16,388 nucleotides of DNA, from positions 1,695 through 18,082 of the forward strand of contig DMNE01000497.1 of NCBI GenBank assembly GCA_003453735.1, written 5' to 3'. The position numbers and the translations under genes are program-made. The stretch's first letter is position 1, and each line of letters opens with the position of its first letter. Positions 1 through 6,658 of this stretch are shown here, in pieces. Origin of the DNA: Nitrospiraceae bacterium. GTDB lineage: Bacteria; Nitrospirota; Thermodesulfovibrionia; Thermodesulfovibrionales; UBA9159. The notes under the pieces were generated by a model. The model was not told where the DNA came from, ran no database searches, and was given only the letters and a program-made list of their open reading frames with translations.

Positions 1-234
1 GGCTACGACTGACTGTATAACGCCGCTTCCCGTAGTGCCTTCCCAGCTGTTCAACGCCGTCGGCGTCCCAGAAAATTGATTTCGGAGCTCAATACCTGGC
101 CTATGTTTCCCCCTGTCAACGCTTCACGTGCGATCTTGCGATCACCCGCGCATGACTCGGGGCCGTGATGGATCAGTTCCTCCTTTCACGTAGGGCACCT
201 TCCTCCCCTACCTTATGCCGGTTTATCCCGGCGC
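1..234 (-). mobile_element. Inserted non-coding segment, possibly 5' part of a group II intron (partial)
   Basis: Read on the - strand, this stretch begins where the IS110 transposase reading frame is lost and runs off the window edge. It has no long reading frame but is rich in short pairable segments: a GCCGG/CCGGC hairpin with a 6-base loop immediately at the junction (about 217-232), and a direct repeat GATCGCA-A-GATCGCA around 133-147. The opening GCGCC-hairpin arrangement resembles the start of domain I of group II introns, which commonly sit inside transposase genes, but the canonical GUGYG 5' end is not clearly present. The intron call is inference; it could equally be the remnant of another element. 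The 3' end and any reverse transcriptase would lie outside the window. Confidence 0.3.
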
Positions 235-300
235 TTTCTGAACATCCACTCCCAGATAAATCTCTTGACCCTCAAAATTAAGTTTGCTACTCTTCGTCAT
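223..300 (-). pseudogene. IS110-family transposase, N-terminal fragment (interrupted)
   Basis: An ATG at 300 (reading leftward) is preceded by a strong ribosome binding site (AAAAGGAGGA, 307-316, 6 nt spacing) and encodes 25 residues beginning MTKSSKLNFEGQEIYLGVDV, followed by QKAPG and a stop at 223-225. The IYLGVDV(H)K segment is the hallmark N-terminus of IS110/IS1111 (DEDD) transposases, carrying the first catalytic aspartate (residue 19); the usual His after DV is Gln here. Family members are about 300-400 residues, so nearly the whole protein is missing. Similarity stops at about residue 22 (near base 235), where the structured segment to the left begins, so the gene was interrupted by insertion or rearrangement. 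The family call rests on a short motif but the motif, start and RBS agree. Confidence 0.65.
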
Positions 301-600
301 GGCACGTCCTCCTTTTCGGTTTGTTGAATTAACTCTACCTACAACATACCCGATCGGGGATTTGTTTTCTACCTTTTAATCATAAGGTCTGGCGGTATAT
401 GATTTCTGGAGATGCCGGGTTTCAGTTGAATTACTTCTTGTAACCATGCGTGCAATGTTATGGGGTGACAGTGTTGAGTACAAATGATAATTAGCGACGG
501 ACCTTCTTTTCCCGGAAGGTATTTTTTGCGACTTTCCAAAACTAAGTATTAAGATTGTGTACTCCATTCCTTCCAGAAACAAAATGTTCCGTGGTCTGAT
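301..600 (-). other. Putative left-end non-coding region of the IS110 element
   Basis: This AT-rich stretch lies directly upstream of the transposase start and has no credible gene. In IS110-group elements the non-coding left end encodes the bridge RNA that guides recombination, so a structured RNA could lie here; this is expectation from the family, not something I can prove. Visible structure includes a perfect CCCGATCGGG palindrome (349-358) and an ACCTTC/GAAGGT stem with an 8-base loop (501-520) followed on the + strand by six T residues. The outer boundary of the element is not identifiable; IS110 elements lack conspicuous terminal inverted repeats. Confidence 0.25.
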
Positions 601-1603
601 CTCAAAATATTTCTTTCAGCCACAAAGTCGCAAAATTGTGACAGGATAAATAGTCACTCTTTCCGGTAGAAAGAAACACTTCGAGAATGTTTAGTTCACC
701 TCCAACTTCTTAAAACCGGATTGCCCCAGCCCTGTATTTCCATTTCAAAGATGCGACCGTTTATATTCGCGGCATTTAACAGTCGAAATCTCCAGATACG
801 GGTATCTGAGAATCTCATTCCACAACATGTTGAGGTCAAGGGCAATCAAGACTGTGGGTTTTTGTTCAAATGCCCCGCTGGTTCAATTATCAGGAAAAAA
901 AGCATCCAGTTTCACGCGCCTTTTTATGTCAAGGCTTAAAAGAACTATCTTTCGTTCCTGAATGAAAATCTTTCGTCAAGTGGCAAGCCGATCACCCCTC
1001 AGCTTAACGTGCGTCGAAAAGACCACTGAATTAAAGGTTTTTTTATGACATTCCGATAAGAACATCGTGAAGCAACAGTTGTTGCGACACTCTCTTTAAT
1101 TTTAATGGACGTGAGGGCGTCAGAGTGTTCACGATCTTATACTTGGCACGCAAGCAGGAAGAGGGGTAGCGCGATGCAGATACAAGCTTACGAATCCCGC
1201 GAAATAGTTTGCATTGCAAGGCTCATTGGCGTGGTCATTGGATGTTTCGGGCACAAAAAAAAGAGCGCCTCGGTGTTTGGAAAGCACTCGTTTGATTGCT
1301 CTCAGATGAGGAGTATTTTTCACGCAAAGCAAAACCAGCAAAGACGCAAGAAACGATTATTGGACTGAATGAGGCGTTTCTCTTTAATGAGCGACAAAAG
1401 CGAATCAAATTCTTGCTGCTTCTCTTTGACCTTCGATGATTCAGTGGGTCAGCTTGAAATTGCTCAGCAGGCTCTCATGAAGTGGAATGGTGCACGGCCA
1501 ATGGCAGAAGGCCAAGGCATTAATTTGCGCTTGCATTTGCCGAGCGCAACCCCAAGACTTTACGTAATGGGTATAAACCAACAAAAGAACAGGATGGGAA
1601 GGA
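601..1603. other. Long intergenic region, no supported gene
   Basis: About 1 kb without a convincing coding sequence. The short open frames here have odd composition, no recognisable domain and mostly no ribosome binding site. What can be seen: a dyad GTCGCAA-AA-TTGTGAC (627-642, one mismatch); a hairpin-like TCTTTC/GAAAGA pair (658-674); a 9-bp direct repeat ATCTTTCGT at 947-955 and 968-976, i.e. a 21-bp period; and a perfect 6-bp inverted repeat GCAACA-GT-TGTTGC (1072-1085) overlapping another TTGCGAC (1082-1088). The promoter of the downstream kinase gene should lie in this region, but I found no clear sigma-54 or sigma-70 match. It may be eroded sequence flanking the insertion element. 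Confidence 0.5.
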
Positions 1604-3754
1604 ATGGTACAGGACAGCACCGAGCGCAAAGAGTTCCCATTTGAGGAGCAACTGCTCAATATCGCGAAGGGGGTTTCCGCTGCCACCGGAGAGATGTTCT
1701 TCCGCTCCCTCGTTGAGCATCTCGCAAAGGCTCTTGGCGTAGATTGTGCTTTCATCGGGCAATTGATAAACGGACACGTGAAGCGTATTAGGACCATCGC
1801 AGTATGCGTTGACAAGCGATTCGTTGACAATTTTGAGTTTGAGCTGGCTGGCACGCCATGTGGCAATCTGCTTAGGGATAATTTCTGTATGTACCCCGAG
1901 GAGGTCCAGAACCTTTTTCCCTCGGACATCATCTTGAAAGAACTGGGCATTGAAGCCTATGCCGGAATATGCCTCCTCAGTTCAGGAGGGCAAGCCCTTG
2001 GAACCATGGCAGTAATGCACAGGCGACCGTTAACGAACCCGGTTCAGATTGAATCGATGCTCAAGATTTTCGCGGCGCGCGCCTCGGCGGAATTGGAGCG
2101 GAGCAATGCTGAAAGAGAGTTCAACGAAAAATCATCGCAACTCAGTGAGAACCTTGAAGCCCAATCGGTGGTTAATGCGCTTTTGCAGATTGGGCTCGAA
2201 AACAGAACCCTCTATGAAATCTTGGAGCTGTCGCTCGTCCTTATTCTATCGATTTCCTGGTTGTCCTCTAAAGCGAGTGGCGCCATATTCCTTCTGGGGG
2301 ATAGTCCAGGCACTCTGAGCTTAGAGGCCCAGAGAGGGTTCAATGAGCATATGCAGAAGGAATGTGCTGTCGTCCCGTTTGGCAGGTGCCTCTGCGGCCG
2401 GACGGCGCTGAATCAGCGAATTGAGTATGCCGCTTCGCTGGACGAGCATCACGAAATACGGTATGAAGGTATAGGCCCGCACGGTCATTATTGCGTGCCC
2501 ATTCTCTCTGCCGGAACTACCCTGGGCGTCATAGCCCTGCAGCTTCTGGAAGGGCATAAATGGAATCAAATGGAAGAGAATTTCCTGTATGCCGTTGCCG
2601 GTGCCCTTTCCGGAATTATTCAGCGAAAGCGCATGATGGACGAGAGAGAAAAGCTCATCAGCGAGCTCCATGAACTGGTCTTCAAGATTAGTCGTTCACA
2701 AAAAGAATGGATGGAGACTTTCGACAGCATTACTGATGCGATATTCCTCAGCAATTTGGATTTCGTCATCATCAGAGTCAACAGGGCTACAGAGAAACTG
2801 CTCGGCATTCCGATTAAACAAATCCTGGGTAGAAAGTGCCATGAGCTGTTCCATGGAACCACCCTTCCTCCTAAGTGGTGTTTAGGACATCGCTCTATAA
2901 GGGAAGGAACAGTTGCCACAGTTGAAATGCATGAGCCGTGCGTCAACAAGTTTCTCGATATGAGGGTTATTCCCAGGTTCGACAGCAGCGGACAGTCTGT
3001 CGGATTGATTCACGTAATAAGAAACATAACCGAGCAGAAAAAGCTCGAAGAAAAGCTTCGTCATGCACAAAACATGGAGGCTATCGGCCGACTCGCCGCC
3101 GGCGTCGCGCACGAGGTCCGGAATCCTCTCCATTCCCTCATGTCGGTTACAGAAGCGCTTCACCAGGAACTCAAAGAAAACCCCGCATATGCTGTCTATC
3201 TTTCCCATATAAATAAACAGGTGGGGCGCCTTTCCTTGCTGATGAAGGATTTGCTAGATCTGGGGAAGCCCGTCGAACCTTCAAATGTGCGCCGGGAACT
3301 CCTGCCAGAGATCTGTTGTGCCGCTGTTGATCTGTGGAAACACTCACCTTCAATGCAGGGGCATAAGGTGGAAGTCCTGCAGCCTCCGGAACACCGCAAC
3401 ATCATGGTAATGGCCGACAGTCAGAGGTTGCAGCAGGTCTTTCTCAACCTTCTGGACAACGCCGCACAACACAGTCCCGAAGGCAGCGAAATCCGAGTTA
3501 TTATCCATGAGCCCGCAGAGAAAATGGTAGAGGTTCATATAGTTGACCAAGGCTCAGGGATACCGGAAGAGCTTTTGTCCCGTGTATTCGAGCCGTTTTT
3601 TTCGACGCGAAGGGGAGGCTCCGGTCTGGGACTCTCCATTATAAGGAATATTATCGAGAGCCATGGAGGGAGTTTAGTGATAAGGAACAATGCTCCTCTG
3701 CCGGGGTGCACTGCAGGAGTAAGTTTGCCTCTTGCTGAAGAGGAGAGTCAATGA
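1604..3754 (+). CDS. Soluble GAF-GAF-PAS sensor histidine kinase
   Basis: A 716-residue cytosolic kinase with no membrane segment. Domains in order: GAF 1 (about 33-165, with the GTPC signature at 83-86), GAF 2 (about 197-340), PAS (about 365-478), HisKA dimerisation domain with the H-box AGVAHEVRNP and phosphoacceptor His503, and HATPase_c (about 600-712) with N box NLLDNAAQHS (Asn619), G1 box DQGSGIP, F box FEPFF and G2 box GGSGLGL. It should autophosphorylate in response to a cytosolic ligand or redox cue and pass phosphate to the NtrC-type regulator, whose start overlaps this stop by 4 bp (ATGA). GAF 2 holds a Cys262/Cys264 pair and an HGHYC run (293-297), possible metal or cofactor ligands. 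The start is ATG at 1604; AGGA at 1591-1594 gives a 9-nt spacing. Kinase role is certain; the signal is unknown. Confidence 0.92.
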   Translation: MVQDSTERKEFPFEEQLLNIAKGVSAATGEMFFRSLVEHLAKALGVDCAFIGQLINGHVKRIRTIAVCVDKRFVDNFEFELAGTPCGNLLRDNFCMYPEEVQNLFPSDIILKELGIEAYAGICLLSSGGQALGTMAVMHRRPLTNPVQIESMLKIFAARASAELERSNAEREFNEKSSQLSENLEAQSVVNALLQIGLENRTLYEILELSLVLILSISWLSSKASGAIFLLGDSPGTLSLEAQRGFNEHMQKECAVVPFGRCLCGRTALNQRIEYAASLDEHHEIRYEGIGPHGHYCVPILSAGTTLGVIALQLLEGHKWNQMEENFLYAVAGALSGIIQRKRMMDEREKLISELHELVFKISRSQKEWMETFDSITDAIFLSNLDFVIIRVNRATEKLLGIPIKQILGRKCHELFHGTTLPPKWCLGHRSIREGTVATVEMHEPCVNKFLDMRVIPRFDSSGQSVGLIHVIRNITEQKKLEEKLRHAQNMEAIGRLAAGVAHEVRNPLHSLMSVTEALHQELKENPAYAVYLSHINKQVGRLSLLMKDLLDLGKPVEPSNVRRELLPEICCAAVDLWKHSPSMQGHKVEVLQPPEHRNIMVMADSQRLQQVFLNLLDNAAQHSPEGSEIRVIIHEPAEKMVEVHIVDQGSGIPEELLSRVFEPFFSTRRGGSGLGLSIIRNIIESHGGSLVIRNNAPLPGCTAGVSLPLAEEESQ

Positions 3755-5070
3755 GATCGAACATTCTTCTGGTCGACGACGATCCGGCAACCCTGTTCGG
3801 CCTTTCTCGCTACCTGACAAAGGCTGGCTATAATGTCAGGGAGGCATCGTGCCTTGCGGAAGCCAGGGAGGGCATAGTAACAGAGCGTTTCGATGCGATA
3901 ATACTCGACATGATGTTACCGGACGGCAACGGTATCTCCTGGATAGAAGACCTCAGAGAGCACTATCCTGAAATAGCCATTATCGTAATCACCGGAGCGG
4001 GCGATATCCCTCTCGCTGTGGGTGCCATGCGACGCGGCGCGGATAATTTTCTTACGAAGCCCTTGAGCATGTCTGAACTGGATGTTTTCTTGAGGAAAAG
4101 CCTGGAACTTAGTGCCCTGAGAAGAAAGAATCTGGCCCATCAGCGTACATCCGAAGAATTTCAGCCCTATTTCGGTGAATCTCCTACCATGAAAAAAATG
4201 ATAGAGCTTGCTGCAGTGGCTGTCGATAACGACTCCACAGCTTTGCTGACGGGTGAAACGGGCACAGGAAAAGGTATCCTGGCAAGATGGATCTATGAGC
4301 GCGGACCCAAGAAATCCGGCCCCTTTGTAGAAGTGAATTGTTCGGGCTTACGAAGCGACCTCCTCGCAAGCGAGCTTTTCGGCCACGTAAGAGGCGCCTT
4401 CACTTCAGCCGTGCAGGATAGGAAGGGACTTATCGAGATCGCAGATGGGGGAACGCTTTTTCTGGACGAGATAGGAGATATGGATTTTACCGTGCAGTCT
4501 CAGTTCCTAAAAGTTCTGGAAGAAAGACATTATCGGAGACTGGGCGAGGTAATCGTCCGGAAAAGCAATTTCAGGCTCATTGCCGCAACAAACAAGGACC
4601 TCGCGGAAGAAACGCGGAAAGACAGATTTCGTAAGGACCTTTTTTTTCGAATTAACGTTTTCCCGATTCACATTCCGCCGTTGCGCGAAAGGCCGGAAGA
4701 TATGTCAGGGCTCGTCCGTCATTTCCTCCACATCTTTCATGCATCGCATACCGAAATTTCGTCTGAGGTAATGTCGTTGATAAGGGCCTATCCATGGCCG
4801 GGAAATGTCCGTGAACTGAAAAATGTTCTGGAAAGGGCTCTTTTGCTTGCAAGGGGACGCCAGCTCAGTCCGGAGCACTTTCCTGGCGTGGATATATCTG
4901 CCGGCCCTGCAGACGCTGTTGGAGGAGAGATGAAGGACATTGAGCAGATCGAAGAGGACTACCTCAGAACGGTGATTGAACGCTCAGGAGGCGACATACC
5001 AGCCGCAGCCAGGAAAATGGGTATCTCACGGGCGACCTTGTATCGCAGACTGAAGAAATTCACGCAATGA
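3751..5070 (+). CDS. NtrC-family sigma-54-dependent response regulator
   Basis: A 439-residue bacterial enhancer-binding protein. The receiver (about 3-118) has acidic D9-D11, phosphoacceptor Asp53, Thr81 and Lys103. The AAA+ domain (about 139-375) has Walker A GETGTGKG (168-175), the sigma-54 contact loop as GAFTSA (215-220) instead of the consensus GAFTGA, Walker B LFLDEIGDM (Asp239/Glu240), and a putative arginine finger in RFRKDLFFR. The C-terminus (about 400-438) is a Fis-type helix-turn-helix (AAARKMGISRATLYRRLKK). It is translationally coupled to the upstream kinase by a 4-bp overlap, so the two almost surely form a pair. A sigma-54 promoter and a dyad lie in the next intergenic region, which makes the chemotaxis operon its probable target. 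Domain assignment is firm; the target is inferred from position. Confidence 0.95.
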   Translation: MRSNILLVDDDPATLFGLSRYLTKAGYNVREASCLAEAREGIVTERFDAIILDMMLPDGNGISWIEDLREHYPEIAIIVITGAGDIPLAVGAMRRGADNFLTKPLSMSELDVFLRKSLELSALRRKNLAHQRTSEEFQPYFGESPTMKKMIELAAVAVDNDSTALLTGETGTGKGILARWIYERGPKKSGPFVEVNCSGLRSDLLASELFGHVRGAFTSAVQDRKGLIEIADGGTLFLDEIGDMDFTVQSQFLKVLEERHYRRLGEVIVRKSNFRLIAATNKDLAEETRKDRFRKDLFFRINVFPIHIPPLRERPEDMSGLVRHFLHIFHASHTEISSEVMSLIRAYPWPGNVRELKNVLERALLLARGRQLSPEHFPGVDISAGPADAVGGEMKDIEQIEEDYLRTVIERSGGDIPAAARKMGISRATLYRRLKKFTQ

Positions 5071-5167
5071 CTTGTGACTTTTCTGAATCCAGAGTCGGAG
5101 GAGAGGATGCTTTGTTCTGACTGCTGAGATTGAGCTTTGAAGAATCGCCATTCTCATAAATCTCACT

Positions 5168-5187
5168 CTTGAGACAGAAGTCGCAAG
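5168..5187. promoter_or_regulatory. Candidate enhancer (UAS) dyad for the NtrC-type regulator
   Basis: The sequence CTTGAGACAGAAGTCGCAAG is an inverted repeat with 8-bp arms (7 of 8 pair) around a 4-bp centre. Its centre lies about 95 bp upstream of the -12 GC of the sigma-54 promoter, a usual distance for an enhancer-binding protein. A further half-site of the form CTTGNGAC is at 5071-5078 (CTTGTGAC). The binding protein is presumed to be the Fis-HTH regulator encoded just upstream; this is inference. Confidence 0.45.
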
Positions 5188-5259
5188 CGCGAGATTCCCA
5201 AGTCTTCTTCTGCACGCAAAACCCCTTGAAAAAAAGCAGATCTTGCATTTTTCCACTCA

Positions 5260-5275
5260 TGGCATAGCTCTTGCT
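5260..5275 (+). promoter_or_regulatory. Sigma-54 (-24/-12) promoter of the chemotaxis operon
   Basis: TGGCATAGCTCTTGCT matches the RpoN consensus TGGCAC-N5-TTGCW: GG at 5261-5262 and GC at 5273-5274 are separated by exactly 10 bp, with a perfect TTGC in the -12 element. Predicted transcription start is near 5286, leaving about 27 nt of leader before the first cheY, with GGAGG at 5303-5307. The gene immediately upstream encodes a sigma-54 activator, which strongly supports the call. Confidence 0.8.
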
Positions 5276-5312
5276 TTTCCTAGTCACGATAACGACCCGG
5301 TAGGAGGGTGTG

Positions 5313-5687
5313 ATGGAAACGAAGGTATTAGTAGTGGATGATTCGATAGTGGTCAGGCAAGTCGTCTCGTTTATGTTGACAACCGCTGGATATGTAGTCG
5401 TTCAAGCGGTAGATGGCAATGATGCCTTAACGAAACTGAACACCGATAACATCTCAATGGTGATCACCGATCTGAACATGCCTGGGATGGACGGTATTGA
5501 ACTCATTAAACAGATAAGGAGAGCATCTACCTACAGGTTTATGCCTGTTGTTATGCTCACAACTCAATCTCAGGAATGCAAACGACAGGAGGGGAAAGCG
5601 GCGGGCGCCACCTGCTGGATATGCAAACCGTTCACCTCCGCGCAGTTGGTAGGCATAGTAAAGAAGGTTTTTACATTGAGACCTTAA
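5313..5687 (+). CDS. cheY: CheY-like single-domain response regulator (first copy)
   Basis: A 124-residue stand-alone receiver: acidic pair Asp9/Asp10, phosphoacceptor Asp53 in ITDLNMPGMDG, Thr83/Thr84 and Lys105. The stretch LTTQSQ...KRQEGKAAGAT before KPF is typical of CheY proteins coded beside cheA. It should be phosphorylated by the CheA of this cluster. ATG at 5313 is preferred over the overlapping GTG at 5310 because GGAGG (5303-5307) is then 5 nt away. It is the first gene after the sigma-54 promoter. Odd feature: the motif CWIC (101-104) directly precedes the active-site lysine, with another Cys at 89; the second CheY of the cluster has G, V and K at these places. Confidence 0.9.
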   Translation: METKVLVVDDSIVVRQVVSFMLTTAGYVVVQAVDGNDALTKLNTDNISMVITDLNMPGMDGIELIKQIRRASTYRFMPVVMLTTQSQECKRQEGKAAGATCWICKPFTSAQLVGIVKKVFTLRP

Positions 5688-5704
5688 GAGAGAAGGAGCT
5701 ATAC

Positions 5705-6079
5705 ATGAATCAGAAGAGAATTCTTGTAATTGACGATGAAACGACATTTCTGCTGTCAATGAAGAGATTGCTTAACGGTCCGGAATTTTTCGTTGCCACT
5801 GCGGAAAACCTCGAAGAAGCAATGACCCTGCTCAGTGAGCACGACTTTCATATTGTCATCACGGACATCAGGCTTACCAATGTGATGAAGAAAGAAGGAC
5901 TGGAGATCCTTCAGCATATAAAAAGAAACAAACCCTGCACAACCGTGGTAATTCTCACTGGCTATGGAAATCAGGAGATCATGGAAAAGGCCTACTCACT
6001 AGGAGCCAACCTCTATATGGAAAAACCTGTTCCCGTAAATGTCCTGCTGAGGATAATAGAAAATCAGGGCTGTAATTGA
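5705..6079 (+). CDS. Stand-alone receiver-domain protein
   Basis: A 124-residue receiver with Asp10/Asp11, phosphoacceptor Asp54 (VITDIRL), Thr85 and Lys107. It differs from the two CheYs: after the phosphorylated Asp the usual M/LP-x-MDG is replaced by a longer loop RLTNVMKKEGLEIL without the proline, and LTGYGNQE is more like receivers of the NtrC/FixJ type. The start is ATG 5705, supported by AAGGAG (5693-5698) 6 nt upstream; upstream extension in frame would overlap cheY and lacks an RBS. It lies 17 bp after the first cheY and has no output domain, so it may be a phosphate sink, an adaptor, or an alternative CheA or kinase target. Confidence 0.85.
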   Translation: MNQKRILVIDDETTFLLSMKRLLNGPEFFVATAENLEEAMTLLSEHDFHIVITDIRLTNVMKKEGLEILQHIKRNKPCTTVVILTGYGNQEIMEKAYSLGANLYMEKPVPVNVLLRIIENQGCN

Positions 6080-6294
6080 TGGAACCGCGGACAAACCATA
6101 TGATCGGGGAGATTGAAATGTGTCCGGAGGCCCTAGGCGCTGCGGCACGCAATGACGATGTCTCCTCAATGCTGAGAGGGCACGCTCATCGCATCCGGGC
6201 GGGGAACAGGACAAACCGGGCCACGGACGCAGGGGAAAAAGCGATTGTGGTCGGGCAGCCAGAATTCGGAGATAACGTCGATTTCTTTTTTTGA
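6079..6294 (+). CDS. Small hypothetical ORF (doubtful)
   Basis: A 71-residue frame whose ATG overlaps the stop of the preceding receiver gene (TGATG, 6077-6081) and whose stop is joined to the RBS of the STAS gene. It fills the only sizeable gap inside this part of the operon. No domain, membrane segment or signal peptide is seen; the sequence is polar, Arg/Asn/Asp rich and ends DNVDFFF. There is no Shine-Dalgarno sequence, so translation would depend on coupling to the upstream gene. It may instead be untranslated spacer or the remains of a decayed gene. Confidence 0.3.
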   Translation: MEPRTNHMIGEIEMCPEALGAAARNDDVSSMLRGHAHRIRAGNRTNRATDAGEKAIVVGQPEFGDNVDFFF

Positions 6295-6307
6295 GGAGGT
6301 CGCCTCG

Positions 6308-6658
6308 ATGAGCCTTTTTACCGTAAGTCAATCTGCCGACCAAGGAGTGTTGGTCGTGGGGGGATCCCTCGCCATTGAAAACGCGGCGGAAATCAGAAAA
6401 ATGTTGCTCGACGCCCTTGAGAAATCGGATCGTGTGGTGGTCCGCATTGCGGAAGACTCGGAAATCGATCTTTCCTTCATTCAGGTCCTTTGCGCAGCGC
6501 ATCATACTGCGGTGAAGACAAACAAAACCTTTGAAATGGATCGTGCTCCGAACGCATTTTCTCGCGCCGTTCAAGATGCGGGATATCGCCTATTTCAAGG
6601 CCCCGTCAATAACAGGGAGGGAACCTGTCCGCGGGTTACCGGAGGCGACAATGAGTAA
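6308..6658 (+). CDS. STAS-domain protein (anti-sigma-factor-antagonist-like)
   Basis: A 116-residue single STAS domain. The pattern of beta strand (GVLVVGGSLAIENAAEIR), helix, strand (RVVVRIAED), then SEIDLSFIQVLCAAHHTA fits the SpoIIAA/MlaB fold; Ser56 lies where the phosphorylated serine of SpoIIAA-like proteins sits (DSS becomes DLS). ATG at 6308 has GAGGAGG (6294-6300) 7 nt upstream. The last 8 bp overlap the second cheY. Such STAS proteins occur next to cheY and cheA in other Che clusters, but no partner serine kinase is in the window, so its job (partner switching, scaffold) is unknown. Confidence 0.75.
   Translation: MSLFTVSQSADQGVLVVGGSLAIENAAEIRKMLLDALEKSDRVVVRIAEDSEIDLSFIQVLCAAHHTAVKTNKTFEMDRAPNAFSRAVQDAGYRLFQGPVNNREGTCPRVTGGDNE

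Noticed and set aside
499..527. ACCTTC/GAAGGT hairpin followed by T residues as a rho-independent terminator on the + strand
   Set aside because: Stem of only 6 bp with moderate GC and an 8-base loop, and no + strand gene ends upstream of it in the window.
376..582. 68-codon open frame on the - strand upstream of the transposase start
   Set aside because: No RBS, no domain-like pattern, and it lies in the expected non-coding end of the IS element.
721..939. 72-codon frame on the + strand
   Set aside because: Starts with TTG, no Shine-Dalgarno, no recognisable motif; likely chance.
1143..1160. TTGGCACGCAAGCAGGA as a sigma-54 promoter for the kinase gene
   Set aside because: Perfect -24 half, but the -12 position has GG in place of GC and no TTGC, and it lies about 440 bp from the start codon.
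1105..1368. 87-codon frame on the + strand
   Set aside because: Composition (Cys, Arg, Ser, His rich) and lack of RBS or domain suggest a chance frame; the opposite strand is open over much of the same stretch too.
1369..1644. 91-codon frame running into the start of the kinase
   Set aside because: Overlaps the kinase start out of frame, no RBS, no domain pattern.
5999..6574. 191-codon open frame on the - strand
   Set aside because: Lies antisense to the receiver and STAS genes, has no known motif and no supported start; a shadow frame.
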